A stretch of DNA of 64,000 nt from Flavipsychrobacter sp964461535 (GCA_964461535.1 CAYWUY010000007.1:3665-67664), one strand, 5' to 3'; positions 8,312 through 18,321 are shown, counted from the stretch's first letter. The notes: generated from the sequence alone by a model not told the origin. Numbers and translations: made by a program.

Positions 8312-9652
8312 ATGGAAAAGTTAAGTGTTGCCTCTACTAGTAAAGATATTATTAAGTTAGCCCTGCCTATCTCAGTTGCCTTATTTATTCCTCAAGCTAA
8401 CTTTTTTACTAATAATGTGTTTGTGGGTATGCTTGGTCAAAAAGAGTTAGGCGTAAATGGTATTACAGGAGTTTTTTACCTTATACTTTCTATGATTGGT
8501 TATGGTCTTAGTAGTGGTGTACAGATACAGATGGCAAGAAGGGCAGGCGAGGAGGACCAGAGAGCAATAGCTAAAACATTTATGAACGGTATCTTATTAT
8601 CGTTTATGTTTTCTTTGGGACTAATGATGTTAACCATATGGTTAACTCCTCTTTTATTTAGTTTTAGTTTAAACAATTTCGATAATTATTCGCTTAGTGT
8701 AAGCTTTATATATATAAGATTATGGGGATTGCCTTTCTTAATGTTGGCGCAGTTATTCAATTCCTTTTTTATATCAATAGGTAAAACCAGATTGCTTATA
8801 TATGGTTCTTTAGCATCTACGTTGTCTAATATTTTATTCGACTATTTACTAATATTCGGAAAGCTGGGTCTTCCTGCTTTAGGCTTTAAAGGTGCAGCGT
8901 ATGCCTCAGTAATATCTGAATGTATATATGCTTCAACATTTGTTTTACTATTTTTTGCCAATGGCTTACATAAAGAATTTCCTTTGCATAAATATGCTGC
9001 TTTTAGCTGGAAGTTATCTCAACGTACTTTAGTTGTAGCTTCTCCGCTCATTGTTCAGTTTTTATTCAGCATCGGCGGGTGGATGGTGTTTTTCATATTT
9101 GTGGAGCACTTGGGAGAACAAGCTCTGGCTGGTTCTCAAATGTTGAGGAGTATTTTTGGTATTACTAGTGTGGGCACTTGGGCACTGGCCACCACTTGCA
9201 ATACTATGGTAAGTAATATAATTGGTCAGGGTAAGCAGAGAGAAGTGCTACCTATTATATACAAGATTAGTAAGCTTAGTTTAGCTTACGCATTTGTTAT
9301 ATGTGTATTGCTATTAGCTTTTTCCAACCAGTTTTTGTCTCTTTATACCGATAGGGCAGATTTAATTGCTTATACCATACCAAGCTTAAGAGTTATAGTA
9401 GTAGCTACATTAGTAATGTCTATCTCTACTGTTGCTTTCAATGGTGTAGTAGGCACCGGTAATACCTTGGTAAACCTTATTATAGAAATAAGCTGTGTGG
9501 GTGCCTACCTAATATACTGTTATTACTTTATTTATCTAAAGCACAGTAGCTTGGCCATTTGCTGGGGTTCTGAGTTCGTTTATTGGACTTGTTTGATACT
9601 TGCTGCCGGTATTTATTTGCGTAGCGGCAAATGGAAGAACAAAGCTATTTAG
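8312..9652 (+). CDS. MATE family efflux transporter
   Basis: A 446-residue inner-membrane exporter of the multidrug and toxic compound extrusion family, driven by H+ or Na+. Twelve hydrophobic segments are visible as two six-helix halves (about 15-220 and 240-440). The family's opening is recognisable: LALPISVALFIPQANFFTN, then VGMLGQKELGVNGITG and a conserved mid-part GLPALGFKGAAYAS. The substrate cannot be inferred. It reads toward ytxJ and its last 8 nt overlap the end of that convergent gene, with no hairpin terminator between them. Confidence 0.92.
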   Translation: MEKLSVASTSKDIIKLALPISVALFIPQANFFTNNVFVGMLGQKELGVNGITGVFYLILSMIGYGLSSGVQIQMARRAGEEDQRAIAKTFMNGILLSFMFSLGLMMLTIWLTPLLFSFSLNNFDNYSLSVSFIYIRLWGLPFLMLAQLFNSFFISIGKTRLLIYGSLASTLSNILFDYLLIFGKLGLPALGFKGAAYASVISECIYASTFVLLFFANGLHKEFPLHKYAAFSWKLSQRTLVVASPLIVQFLFSIGGWMVFFIFVEHLGEQALAGSQMLRSIFGITSVGTWALATTCNTMVSNIIGQGKQREVLPIIYKISKLSLAYAFVICVLLLAFSNQFLSLYTDRADLIAYTIPSLRVIVVATLVMSISTVAFNGVVGTGNTLVNLIIEISCVGAYLIYCYYFIYLKHSSLAICWGSEFVYWTCLILAAGIYLRSGKWKNKAI

Positions 9653-9974
9653 CCATAGCTACTATTTCATCCATACTTATTCCATTATGGCTTTCGTCAT
9701 ATATACATTCTCCATCTTTTATAAGTAATACCTGTGGTGACTCATGGTATACGTGATAAACTTCTGCTATTTTGTTAGATACGTTCCTATATTTTATTAA
9801 GTCTAGGTAGTAGAATGATATATTTTCAGGTTGTTGGCTGCGCTCAAGTCTACCTTTAGCCATAGCACTTATTGAGCATCTTGTACTATGTTTAAAAATA
9901 ACTACAGGATGTGCTTTACTTTCAATAGTAATGCTTTCTAGCTGACTCTCCTCTGTAAGATTTAACCAATTCAT
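9645..9974 (-). CDS. ytxJ: bacillithiol system redox-active protein YtxJ
   Basis: A 109-residue monothiol thioredoxin-like protein, proposed to reduce bacillithiol-mixed disulfides. The opening NWLNLTEESQLESI and the motif FKHSTRCSIS with the single redox Cys33 are diagnostic of the YtxJ (DUF2847) family. It implies that the host makes bacillithiol, whose synthesis genes are not in this window. The 3' end overlaps that of the convergent MATE gene by 8 nt. The predicted promoter box ends only about 5 nt before the start codon, so the mRNA may be leaderless. Confidence 0.92.
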   Translation of the reverse strand: MNWLNLTEESQLESITIESKAHPVVIFKHSTRCSISAMAKGRLERSQQPENISFYYLDLIKYRNVSNKIAEVYHVYHESPQVLLIKDGECIYDESHNGISMDEIVAMAK

Positions 9975-9978
9975 ATGT

Positions 9979-9986
9979 CAAAATTA
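9979..9986 (-). promoter_or_regulatory. -7 element (TAATTTTG) abutting the ytxJ start codon
   Basis: Read on the minus strand, TAATTTTG fits TAnnTTTG. Its last base is only 5 nt upstream of the ATG (9974-9972), so transcription would begin at or next to the start codon. Confidence 0.5.
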
Positions 9987-10075
9987 CGGCTGAAAAGTTG
10001 AATAGTGGCTTTGTGAAGCAATATAGATCTATTGCCTAAACTAATATCTTATATGGTTCTATATGCTACAGTAAG

Positions 10076-10107
10076 TTGTTTCTATACAATAAATGGTTTT
10101 ATCTTAG
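10076..10107 (+). promoter_or_regulatory. candidate fabD promoter (TTG-N21-TATCTTAG)
   Basis: TTG at 10076-10078 and TATCTTAG at 10100-10107, with a 21-nt spacer, match the Bacteroidota -33/-7 pattern with one mismatch in the -7 box (TTAG for TTTG). The ATG is 28 nt downstream. Confidence 0.35.
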
Positions 10108-10135
10108 CGGTTTAATTTTAAAATAATATCTCAAT

Positions 10136-11017
10136 ATGAAGCATGCTTTTGTATTTCCCGGTCAAGGAGCACAATTCTCCGGAATGGGAAAAAACTTATA
10201 CGAAACCAATTCAATAGCTAAAGAATATTTTGAACAAGCCAACGAAATACTAGGGTTCAGAATTACGGATGTAATGTTTACTGGCTCAGATGCAGACTTG
10301 AAGCAAACCAATGTTACTCAACCTGCGGTTTTTTTACATTCAGTAATTCTATTTGAAACTACTGAGGGTTTAAAACCAGATATGGTGGCCGGTCATTCTC
10401 TAGGAGAGTTTTCTGCGCTTGTAGCTAATAAGGTGCTATCTTTTGAAGATGGTTTGAAGTTAGTAGCTAAAAGAGCAGCTGCTATGCAGCGTGCATGCGA
10501 AATTAATCCTTCTACAATGGCTGCAATATTGGGTCTTGATGATGACAAAGTAGCCGAAATATGTAAAAGCATTGAAGGTGAAGTAGTAGTAGCAGCTAAT
10601 TATAATTGTCCCGGTCAGTTGGTAATAAGTGGTAGTAATGAGGGTATTCGTCAGGCATGTGAACTCATGAAAGCCGCAGGTGCTAAGCGTGCACTACCGC
10701 TACAGGTAGGTGGAGCTTTCCATTCTCCTTTAATGGAACCGGCAAGAGAGGAACTTGAAAAGGCAATTGCAGCTACAACATTTAATACTCCTACATGTCC
10801 GGTATATCAAAATGTGGATGCTAAACCATATTCTGATCCGGCTTTGATTCGCAAAAATCTTATAGCTCAGTTAACTAGCCCTGTATTATGGACGCAGTGT
10901 GTGCAAAATATGGTAGCTGATGGTGCTAGCCAGTTTACTGAAGTAGGCCCAGGTAATGTATTACAAGGCTTAGTGAAAAAAATAGCAAAAGAAGCAACTA
11001 CAGCTGGTATCAGCTAA
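10136..11017 (+). CDS. fabD: malonyl CoA-acyl carrier protein transacylase
   Basis: Transfers malonyl from CoA to ACP to feed fatty-acid synthesis. The 293 residues are normal. The N-terminus FVFPGQGAQFSGMGKNLY is the family signature, the nucleophile is Ser88 in GHSLGEFSAL, and the catalytic His196 is in GAFHSPLM. The gene stands alone between the divergent ytxJ and a bidirectional terminator rather than in a fab cluster. Confidence 0.97.
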   Translation: MKHAFVFPGQGAQFSGMGKNLYETNSIAKEYFEQANEILGFRITDVMFTGSDADLKQTNVTQPAVFLHSVILFETTEGLKPDMVAGHSLGEFSALVANKVLSFEDGLKLVAKRAAAMQRACEINPSTMAAILGLDDDKVAEICKSIEGEVVVAANYNCPGQLVISGSNEGIRQACELMKAAGAKRALPLQVGGAFHSPLMEPAREELEKAIAATTFNTPTCPVYQNVDAKPYSDPALIRKNLIAQLTSPVLWTQCVQNMVADGASQFTEVGPGNVLQGLVKKIAKEATTAGIS

Positions 11018-11045
11018 TAGTAGGTTTACAGTTTTTTATAAAATA

Positions 11046-11080
11046 AATACGGCATCTTTTGGGGATGCCGTATTCGTTTT
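11046..11080. terminator. bidirectional terminator between fabD and lolA
   Basis: AATACGGCATC (11046-11056) pairs perfectly with GATGCCGTATT (11064-11074) across a 7-nt loop; T-rich sequence flanks both sides. The genes are convergent. Confidence 0.85.
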
Positions 11081-11099
11081 ATTTAAGTTATATCAAGTA

Positions 11100-11756
11100 T
11101 TATCTCATATCATTCACTTCTACACCCGGATGGCTTTTGCTATCCCAAGTAAAATAGCTGTCTGCGATTGCACCGTTGGGTACAAAATTGCTTATGCTAT
11201 ATTGCGTTTTGTTACCATTCTTAGACCATACTGTACCTCCCACTATCATAGATGACGCTTTGTCTACAAGTAGTTCAGTTTTAGACACTTGTTTTTTGCT
11301 ATCAATGGGTGTTAGTTCTATAACATCACAATTTTTTCCACTTACATTTCTTGTGCCTACATATTTATAACGATATTCTTTATCATAGCCATTAGTAAGA
11401 AGTTTGGCAGGAGATAAAGATTGTTCTGCCGGATTATATGCGGTAATAGATACCTCTTTAGCATCAGCATTATATGTCCACACAGTTTTGTTGTCGCATA
11501 TAATCTCTTGCCCACTAAGTGTTACATGATATTTTTGTCCTTTTAGTGCTACAGTACCTTTTTTGGTGTCGTTTACCGAACCATTTTTACCACCTGTAAT
11601 TTTCAAAGTGAAATTAGCTTTAAGCGTCTTTAGGCTATTTACTTTTTGGGTTACACCGTCCAAGATGGCTTTAGCTTTAGCATCAGTTTGTGCTAGGGCA
11701 GTACCCATATTTAATGACAGCATTACAGCACATGCAGCAAAGATTTTTTTGATCAT
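11100..11756 (-). CDS. lolA: LolA-like outer-membrane lipoprotein carrier protein
   Basis: Periplasmic chaperone that carries lipoproteins from the inner to the outer membrane. The 218-residue product has a cleavable signal peptide ending NMGTALAQ (about 1-23), then the LolA half-barrel fold: KAILDGVTQKVNSLKTLKANFTLKI opens it, followed by the lid-like KGTVALKGQKYHVTLSGQEIICDNKTVWTYN. It sits 106 nt downstream of ftsK on the same strand, a pairing I recognise in Bacteroidota, but has its own TAACTTTG promoter box in the spacer. A single LolA without a LolB gene nearby is usual for this phylum. Confidence 0.9.
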   Translation of the reverse strand: MIKKIFAACAVMLSLNMGTALAQTDAKAKAILDGVTQKVNSLKTLKANFTLKITGGKNGSVNDTKKGTVALKGQKYHVTLSGQEIICDNKTVWTYNADAKEVSITAYNPAEQSLSPAKLLTNGYDKEYRYKYVGTRNVSGKNCDVIELTPIDSKKQVSKTELLVDKASSMIVGGTVWSKNGNKTQYSISNFVPNGAIADSYFTWDSKSHPGVEVNDMR

Positions 11757-11797
11757 TTAGTATAGTTATATTTATAATTTTATTGATTATTGCGGCG

Positions 11798-11805
11798 CAA
11801 AGTTA
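11798..11805 (-). promoter_or_regulatory. -7 element (TAACTTTG) of the lolA promoter
   Basis: On the minus strand TAACTTTG matches TAnnTTTG exactly and lies 41 nt before the lolA ATG. A correctly spaced TTG is not seen. Confidence 0.5.
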
Positions 11806-11862
11806 GTAACTATACCCCAATATGTTAGCTATTTTAACTTTTAGTACAATAGCTGTGCCACA

Positions 11863-14631
11863 TTATTTTAATGTTGATAGAAATCCTTCAAGTTCAGACT
11901 CTGTCTTAAAATAGACTTCTCTAGGTTTGCTACCTACAGCAGGGCCTACTATATTCGCAGCTTCTAGTTGATCCATTATACGTCCGGCCCTATTGTAGCC
12001 TAGGTTGAATTTACGTTGCAAGTTAGATGTTGATCCTGATTGCATTTGAACTACCATTCTGGCACAGTCCTCAAACAGTTTATCTCTATTTTTAAAGTCA
12101 AATGATTTAGATCCGCCATCATCGTCATCCATTTCTGGTTCAGGTAGTGGGTGTGCTTTAGGATAGCCCCGTTGAGAACCTATAAAGTTGACTACATTTT
12201 CTACCTCAGGAGTATCTACGAATGCGCACTGTAAGCGTAGTAACTCACTACCATGAGATATAAGCATATCACCACGACCTACTAATTGCTCTGCCCCTCC
12301 TGTATCTAATATGGTTCTAGAGTCAACTTTTGCAGATACTTTAAATGCAATCCTAGCAGGGAAGTTAGCTTTGATAGTACCCGTAATAACATTTACCGAC
12401 GGGCGTTGTGTAGCTATTATAAGGTGTATACCTACCGCACGTGCCAACTGTGCTAGTCGTGCTATAGGCATTTCTACTTCTTTGCCTGCTGTCATTATTA
12501 GGTCGGCAAACTCGTCAATAACCAGTACAATAAATGGTAAATATTTATGTCCGTTTTCAGGGTTTAGTTTACGAGCTATAAATTTCTCGTTATACTCTTT
12601 TATGTTTCTGGTGCCTGCCTCCTTAAGTAGTCCGTACCTATCGTCCATTTCATCGCAAAGTGCTTTAAGGGTATAGATAACTTTCTTAATGTCAGTTATT
12701 ATGGCCTCTTCTTCATTAGGTAGCTTGGCTAAAAAGTGTTTTTCGATAGTTCTGTATATAGAAAGTTCCACCTTTTTAGGGTCTACCATCACAAATTTTA
12801 GCTGAGATGGATGCTTTTTGTATAGTAGAGACACTAATATGGCATTGATACCTACAGACTTACCCTGTCCGGTAGCACCTGCCATTAGTAAGTGTGGCAT
12901 TGTGGCTAAGTCTACTATATAGTTTTCATTGTCAATTTTTTTACCAAGTGCTATAGGCAAGCTCATTTTGTTATTTACAAACTTGTCGCTAGCCAGTAGT
13001 GCTTGCATAGATACTATTTGCTTATTGGCATTAGGTACTTCTATACCTATAGTGCCTTTACCAGGTATGGGGGCTATGATTCTTATACCTAAGGCAGCTA
13101 GGCTTAGTGCTATATCATCTTCCAGATTTTTAATCTTAGAGATACGCACGCCTTTAGCTGGTACTATTTCATAAAGTGTTACTGTAGGGCCTATTGTAGC
13201 ACTTATTTGTTGAATCTCTATACCAAAGCTGCTTAATGTTTGTATAATTTGGTCTTTATTACGCTCTAGTTCTTCTTTGTTAAGCGAAATGGTTTGCTCA
13301 CTTCTGTTTTCAAGTAAATCTAAAGTAGGAAACTTATAGTCCGGTAGGTCTAGTTCAGGAGCATAGGGTTCATTGCTAGCTATAGATATATGAGCGCCAT
13401 GTTTAATAACAGGCTTTTCTTCTGCTTGTTGTTTTACCTCAAAAGAAAAAGTTTGTGGTTCTTCCTGTCTTTCTTCTTCAATATCATCATCTGCCTCATC
13501 ATCCCAAGGCTCTATATCCTCATCATAGTTTGGGGCAGCCTCTTCTACATCATTTCCTTCTGGCTTATAGTGTGCAGAATAAATGCCGTTTTCCAATAGG
13601 TCATCTTCAATATCATCTCCAGTACAATACTCTTCTTCGTCATCTATTGCTTCATCGTATGGTGTGTTATTATGTAATGCTGCTTGTTTTTCTACCACAT
13701 TAAATCCAAGGTCTTTTTGCGGCAGTTCATTTTCTATTATTAAAGTATGCGCACTTATATCACCTTTTAGTTTGTTGCTAATAGGCACTTCGTTAGCATG
13801 TATGTAGTCATCTTCCACTATACTATCGTCATCTTCTACATTTGCCATCTTGTTTTGTGCCGCAGCTGAAGAAGGGATGCTAACAGCAGCTACTTTAGGT
13901 GCTGTATTTTCACTAATACCTGTGTTTTCTTCCTCTTCTTTGGGATCATCGTTTTTGCTTAAGCTTTCTTTAGGTTGCAAACTGGCGGCCATCAGTGCAG
14001 CCTTTTCTTGCATTTTTTTCAAGAATGGGCGTATGTCTAAAGCAAAAACTACAAATATGAAGAAGAGCAATATAGATAGTAGCACTAGGCCGGTACCCAT
14101 TTTCCCTAATAATCCGTTGAAATAGTCAATGGCAACATTGCCCCATGCCCCACCTATTGGGAAGGGGGTAGTGGGGAATAGGTAAGTAAGTATAGGTGCT
14201 ATAAGTAATATAATTAAGGAGCTCCAGCGGATGTATTTTAATGTTTGGGCTGCTTTTTTTTCATATATCAAGTTAAGCCCTATGCCGCCAATAGCTAATC
14301 CTAGTGTTATAGATGCTATTCCAGCCCCTCTATATACCAATGCATGAGCAAGAGCTGCGCCCATTCGTCCACCCCAGTTGGCAACAGGGGTAGGGGTTCT
14401 GTCGCTTGAAAATATGAAACTTAATAGCGATTTGTTAGCGAAAAAGTTATCTTGATCTGCTGTCCAGCTGTAGTAATAACTAATAATAGAAAGACATATA
14501 AATACACCTGATAGCATAAGTAATATACCTATACCAAGTTTTATTTGTTTTTTTCGGTCGTTATATAATGGGAGGTCCGTTTTAGGGACTTCCGTATTAG
14601 TAGTCTTTTTTGATTTGGTATTATTGGCCAT
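11863..14631 (-). CDS. ftsK: DNA translocase FtsK
   Basis: Septal DNA pump that clears chromosome dimers and the terminus at division. The product has 922 residues. Four membrane segments lie in the first ~200 residues (for example IKLGIGILLMLSGVFICLSII and GLVLLSILLFFIFVVFAL). A long acidic linker (about 215-450), rich in D and E, follows. The motor has Walker A GATGQGKS at 585-592 (Lys591) and Walker B FIVLVIDEFADL near 700, and the winged-helix gamma domain that reads KOPS is at the C-terminus (LQRKFNLGYNRAGRIMDQLE). All parts are intact. It is followed by lolA on the same strand. Confidence 0.96.
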   Translation of the reverse strand: MANNTKSKKTTNTEVPKTDLPLYNDRKKQIKLGIGILLMLSGVFICLSIISYYYSWTADQDNFFANKSLLSFIFSSDRTPTPVANWGGRMGAALAHALVYRGAGIASITLGLAIGGIGLNLIYEKKAAQTLKYIRWSSLIILLIAPILTYLFPTTPFPIGGAWGNVAIDYFNGLLGKMGTGLVLLSILLFFIFVVFALDIRPFLKKMQEKAALMAASLQPKESLSKNDDPKEEEENTGISENTAPKVAAVSIPSSAAAQNKMANVEDDDSIVEDDYIHANEVPISNKLKGDISAHTLIIENELPQKDLGFNVVEKQAALHNNTPYDEAIDDEEEYCTGDDIEDDLLENGIYSAHYKPEGNDVEEAAPNYDEDIEPWDDEADDDIEEERQEEPQTFSFEVKQQAEEKPVIKHGAHISIASNEPYAPELDLPDYKFPTLDLLENRSEQTISLNKEELERNKDQIIQTLSSFGIEIQQISATIGPTVTLYEIVPAKGVRISKIKNLEDDIALSLAALGIRIIAPIPGKGTIGIEVPNANKQIVSMQALLASDKFVNNKMSLPIALGKKIDNENYIVDLATMPHLLMAGATGQGKSVGINAILVSLLYKKHPSQLKFVMVDPKKVELSIYRTIEKHFLAKLPNEEEAIITDIKKVIYTLKALCDEMDDRYGLLKEAGTRNIKEYNEKFIARKLNPENGHKYLPFIVLVIDEFADLIMTAGKEVEMPIARLAQLARAVGIHLIIATQRPSVNVITGTIKANFPARIAFKVSAKVDSRTILDTGGAEQLVGRGDMLISHGSELLRLQCAFVDTPEVENVVNFIGSQRGYPKAHPLPEPEMDDDDGGSKSFDFKNRDKLFEDCARMVVQMQSGSTSNLQRKFNLGYNRAGRIMDQLEAANIVGPAVGSKPREVYFKTESELEGFLSTLK

Positions 14632-14760
14632 ACTCGTGCATCAAGCATTAAACTTACAAAATAACATTAAAAAGCTGTATTTCGGTTTGTACTGTGGATA
14701 TTAAATAATCTGACATTTGCCTAATTTGCCACAACGTGTTAAAAAGTAAGCTATAATATA

Positions 14761-14768
14761 TATCTTTG
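14761..14768 (+). promoter_or_regulatory. -7 element (TATCTTTG) of the adhesin operon
   Basis: TATCTTTG is an exact TAnnTTTG match 70 nt before the start of the large type B CTD gene. No correctly spaced TTG is seen. It would drive the adhesin - PorP/SprF pair. Confidence 0.5.
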
Positions 14769-14838
14769 ACAAATATGGGACTAAAGCAAACCGAATACGG
14801 TAAACTTGCTGTCTATTATTTTATCTTGAGTAAGAACA

Positions 14839-17800
14839 ATGTTATTTATGTTGTATAATATCCCTAGAAAATTTCGCTCTATCAGTAAAAGCTTGGCACT
14901 ATGCATGTTCAGCATAGTGTTGTCATCCCTTTCATTAGTTTCAAATGCTCAAGTAACGGTAACCGGGGGGTATACCGCTGCTCAAATGGCAGCCAAATTA
15001 GCAGGTCCGGGCGTTATAGTTACCGGTGCGGTATTGAATTGCGATGCTACTGCATATGGTCAATTCAACGCAGTTGGTTCATCTTTAGGTATAGATAGTG
15101 GTATAGTTTTAACAACAGGTACTGCTATAACTACTGGTACAACTATAGGTGTAAATATCACCAATGGTTTAACAGCAGATTCAAATAATTTTGCCAGCAC
15201 AAATCATGGTAATCCTGGTGATGCAGATTTGTCAGCATTAATTAGTGGTGAAGACACTTATGATGCTTGTGTACTTGAATTCGATTTTCATCCTGCCGGG
15301 GATACTATAAGATTTAATTATGTTTTTGGTTCAGAAGAGTATAAAGAGTATACCTGTTCCAATTTTAATGATGTATTTGGTTTTCTTATCACTGGTGGAG
15401 CCTACACAACACCAACAAACTTAGCATTAGTGCCGGGTACTAGCATACCTGTCTGTATCAATAGTGTAAACTGTGGTGCTACAGGGGGGTATGATATAGC
15501 TACCTGTAATGCACTGGGTGCAGGTTCTCCATTTTGTGTTTATTATGTTAATAATTCGTTTGGAACAGATATTACTTATAATGGTTTAACTACTTTACTT
15601 ACGGCTCAGGCCATCGTTGACCCATGTTTGACATATCACTTAAAATTAGGTATAGCCGATGCTTTTGACGGTAACTTGGATTCTGGTGTATTTTTAGAAG
15701 CGGGAAGTTTAACCTCTACGCCTCCTGTTGATGTTAGTAGTTTAGGACTTGAAGGTTCTCCGTACATCATTAGAGGTTGTGCTCCAGGTAGGTTCATATT
15801 TACTCGTGCAGCACCTTTACCTACCCCTACAAATATTGCATTCAATGTTTCAGGTACGGCTATTAACGGAGTAGATTATGCGTCTATTCCACTTACCTCA
15901 TCTATTCCGGCTGGTGAAACTTCTGATACTTTAGACATTAGCGCTCTTTTAGTACCTGCTACAGGTCCTAAAACAGTTATTATAGAAATTCTTACAGAAG
16001 ACCCATGCAATCCTGGTGTATTTATCCCAGGTGATACGGCTGTTTTAACAATTATCGATTCTTTTACTACTCGTATACTTAACCCTGATACTACTATATG
16101 TTTAGGTCAGTCAGTTAATGTAAGAGCTACTTCTGATCCTTACATTGCTAGTGCATTAGTTTATTCTTGGAGTCCAGCCGCTACGGTATCTGTTCCAAAT
16201 ATTTTAATGCCAACACTTACTCCTATTACTTCTACTGTTTATACTTTAACTGTATCACCCCCGGCTGTTTATGGCTGTCCGGTGAAACAAAGGACACTTA
16301 GGGTAAATGTTGTTGATCCTTTTGTAAGTGTGGCAACACCAAGTTTTAATAACTGTGTAGACAATACGGTTACTTTTTCAGCAAGTGCCGGTCCTACAGG
16401 TTATACCTATAGCTATGTTTGGTCTCCTACTACCTACCTAGATAATCCGGCTAGCTCTATCCCTAATATGACACCAACTGCTTTCGGAGATTTTACTTAT
16501 ACCGTTACAGCTTCTGTGAATGGGGTGGCAGGTTGTTTTGCTCGTAACACAGTTTCTGTGCACGTGCCAGAACCAATGCATCTATTTAACAATGATACTG
16601 TTATTTGTATTGGCCAGTCGGTGGGTATTCATGCTACTGGTAGCAATGAATACACTTACTTATGGCAACCACCAACTGGTGTATCCAACGTAAATATTTT
16701 AACGCCTACTATTACGCCTACATCATATGGACTACATACATATGTAGTATCTGCAAACTATGCAGCTTGTGCCGAGGTTAGAGATAGCATTACAATAAAA
16801 GTAGATACTCCGGCAGCACCGCGCATTATAGTTGATACTATTTGCTTAGGAATGTCTACTAATTTTGATTTTACTGTACCAGGTTCAGATGCCGGATTAA
16901 ACTATTATGGTTACCAATGGCATTTAGCTCCCGGAAATATAATAAACAACGATACTATACCAAATCCAATTATCACTCCTACAGCTTTGGGATGGAATTA
17001 TGATACTGTATATATTACGCCTCAAGCCCAAGCATGTAGAATTAGTAATTACTTAAATGTTTTAGTATTACCTAATGCTATTACTGTTACTCCTGTAGAT
17101 ACATCTATATGTGCGGGTGCTACGGTGCCGGTTTTTGCAACAGGTCATCCCCTGTTTACCTATCAGTGGATTCCAACTACCGGTATTCCATTATCTACCA
17201 ATAAAGATGTGCTAATTACAACAGATACTTCTGCTACCTACACATTAACAGCTTCATTCCCGGGTTGTCCTGATGTCACTGCATCCATGCATTTAGATGT
17301 ACAGCCTAATCCATCAGTATATATAGGTAATAATAGAATGTTGTGCCAGTTTGATACAGCTAAGTTAACTGCTACAGTATCGCCATCATGGTACACTTCT
17401 TATAGTTATAATTGGACACCTTCTACAGATTTAGATCATAACAATACCCCTAACGTAGTGTTTAGTGGTAGCGATACCGCTAAATTAATAGTTGAGGTCA
17501 GTACACCGGCTGGCTGTAAGGCTAAAGACTCTATAGTAGTAAATGTTATTCCTGGTAATTTTATGTTGGCATTAGCCGACCAATCTTTCTGCCCGGGAGA
17601 TAGTAAGGTAATTACACCTACCTCTACAGCTTCAACTCCTGTTAGCTACCATTGGTATCCATGGTACTATTTAAGCGATAGTTTATCTTCAAGTCCGGTT
17701 TTAAGCCCAATAGCTAACCAAACCTATACAGTTATAGCTACAGATGCATATGGATGTAAGGATACCGCTTCTTTTGATGTTACTGTTCATCCTGCTGCAC

Positions 17801-18300
17801 TTATAACTATAGCAGATAGTTCTACGCTTTACCCAGGAGAAACGTATACAATTGAAACTTCAACTAACTGTACTAGTTTCGATTGGTTCCCGCGTACTGG
17901 CTTAACTGCTTATAATGTATCCAATCCTACTGCGAGTCCTGATATTAGTACACAATATATAGTAACCGGTACTACAGAATATGGCTGTGAGGCAAAAGAT
18001 ACTATAATGATAAATGTTGATCCTCAGTCGATTCTGGCTTTACCTAATGCCTTTGCGCCGGGTAATGGTACAAATAATGAATTTAAAATTTTAACAAGAG
18101 GTGTTGTCAATTTAAAATATTATCGTATTTTCAACCGTTGGGGTAACCTTGTATTTGAAACTAGCAATATTTCTAAAGGTTGGGATGGTACTTTAAATGG
18201 CCAACCATGTCCTTTTGGAGTATATGTTTATCAAATTGAAGGAGAAACCTCATTAGGAACACCATTTGTTAAAAAAGGAAACGTAACTTTATTAAGATAA
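14839..18300 (+). CDS. choice-of-anchor L / T9SS type B C-terminal domain surface protein
   Basis: A 1153-residue secreted protein. A signal peptide ends about residue 38 (SLVSNAQ). Residues ~45-290 form a choice-of-anchor L domain, recognisable from AAKLAGPGVIVTGAVLNC, SLGIDSGIVLTTG and RFNYVFGSEEYKEYTC. A Calx-beta-like region (about 310-410) and a series of PKD/Ig-like repeats of ~80-90 residues (about 415-1060) follow. The last ~85 residues (ALPNAFAPGNGTNNEFKI to GNVTLLR) are the gliding-motility-associated type B sorting domain for type IX secretion. The role is probably adhesion or sheath structure. It is followed after 21 nt by a PorP/SprF gene, the partner needed to export type B cargo such as SprB in Flavobacterium johnsoniae. 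An alternative start is the ATG at 14848. Confidence 0.9.
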   Translation: MLFMLYNIPRKFRSISKSLALCMFSIVLSSLSLVSNAQVTVTGGYTAAQMAAKLAGPGVIVTGAVLNCDATAYGQFNAVGSSLGIDSGIVLTTGTAITTGTTIGVNITNGLTADSNNFASTNHGNPGDADLSALISGEDTYDACVLEFDFHPAGDTIRFNYVFGSEEYKEYTCSNFNDVFGFLITGGAYTTPTNLALVPGTSIPVCINSVNCGATGGYDIATCNALGAGSPFCVYYVNNSFGTDITYNGLTTLLTAQAIVDPCLTYHLKLGIADAFDGNLDSGVFLEAGSLTSTPPVDVSSLGLEGSPYIIRGCAPGRFIFTRAAPLPTPTNIAFNVSGTAINGVDYASIPLTSSIPAGETSDTLDISALLVPATGPKTVIIEILTEDPCNPGVFIPGDTAVLTIIDSFTTRILNPDTTICLGQSVNVRATSDPYIASALVYSWSPAATVSVPNILMPTLTPITSTVYTLTVSPPAVYGCPVKQRTLRVNVVDPFVSVATPSFNNCVDNTVTFSASAGPTGYTYSYVWSPTTYLDNPASSIPNMTPTAFGDFTYTVTASVNGVAGCFARNTVSVHVPEPMHLFNNDTVICIGQSVGIHATGSNEYTYLWQPPTGVSNVNILTPTITPTSYGLHTYVVSANYAACAEVRDSITIKVDTPAAPRIIVDTICLGMSTNFDFTVPGSDAGLNYYGYQWHLAPGNIINNDTIPNPIITPTALGWNYDTVYITPQAQACRISNYLNVLVLPNAITVTPVDTSICAGATVPVFATGHPLFTYQWIPTTGIPLSTNKDVLITTDTSATYTLTASFPGCPDVTASMHLDVQPNPSVYIGNNRMLCQFDTAKLTATVSPSWYTSYSYNWTPSTDLDHNNTPNVVFSGSDTAKLIVEVSTPAGCKAKDSIVVNVIPGNFMLALADQSFCPGDSKVITPTSTASTPVSYHWYPWYYLSDSLSSSPVLSPIANQTYTVIATDAYGCKDTASFDVTVHPAALITIADSSTLYPGETYTIETSTNCTSFDWFPRTGLTAYNVSNPTASPDISTQYIVTGTTEYGCEAKDTIMINVDPQSILALPNAFAPGNGTNNEFKILTRGVVNLKYYRIFNRWGNLVFETSNISKGWDGTLNGQPCPFGVYVYQIEGETSLGTPFVKKGNVTLLR

Positions 18301-18321
18301 TCCTAGATAAGTATAATTGCA

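Noticed and set aside
11826..11854. AGCTATT/AATAGCT hairpin as ftsK terminator
   Set aside because: Only 7 bp with a 14-nt loop and no U-tract on the minus strand; too weak to call.
13390..14125. Open frames antisense to ftsK (82-91 residues)
   Set aside because: Low-complexity Ser/Leu/Ile-rich translations opposite the acidic FtsK linker; no start signals and no family resemblance.
14839..18300. CRISPR or DNA repeat array in the adhesin
   Set aside because: The repetition is at protein level (PKD/Ig-like units of ~85 residues); the DNA copies have diverged and no spacer/repeat pattern exists.
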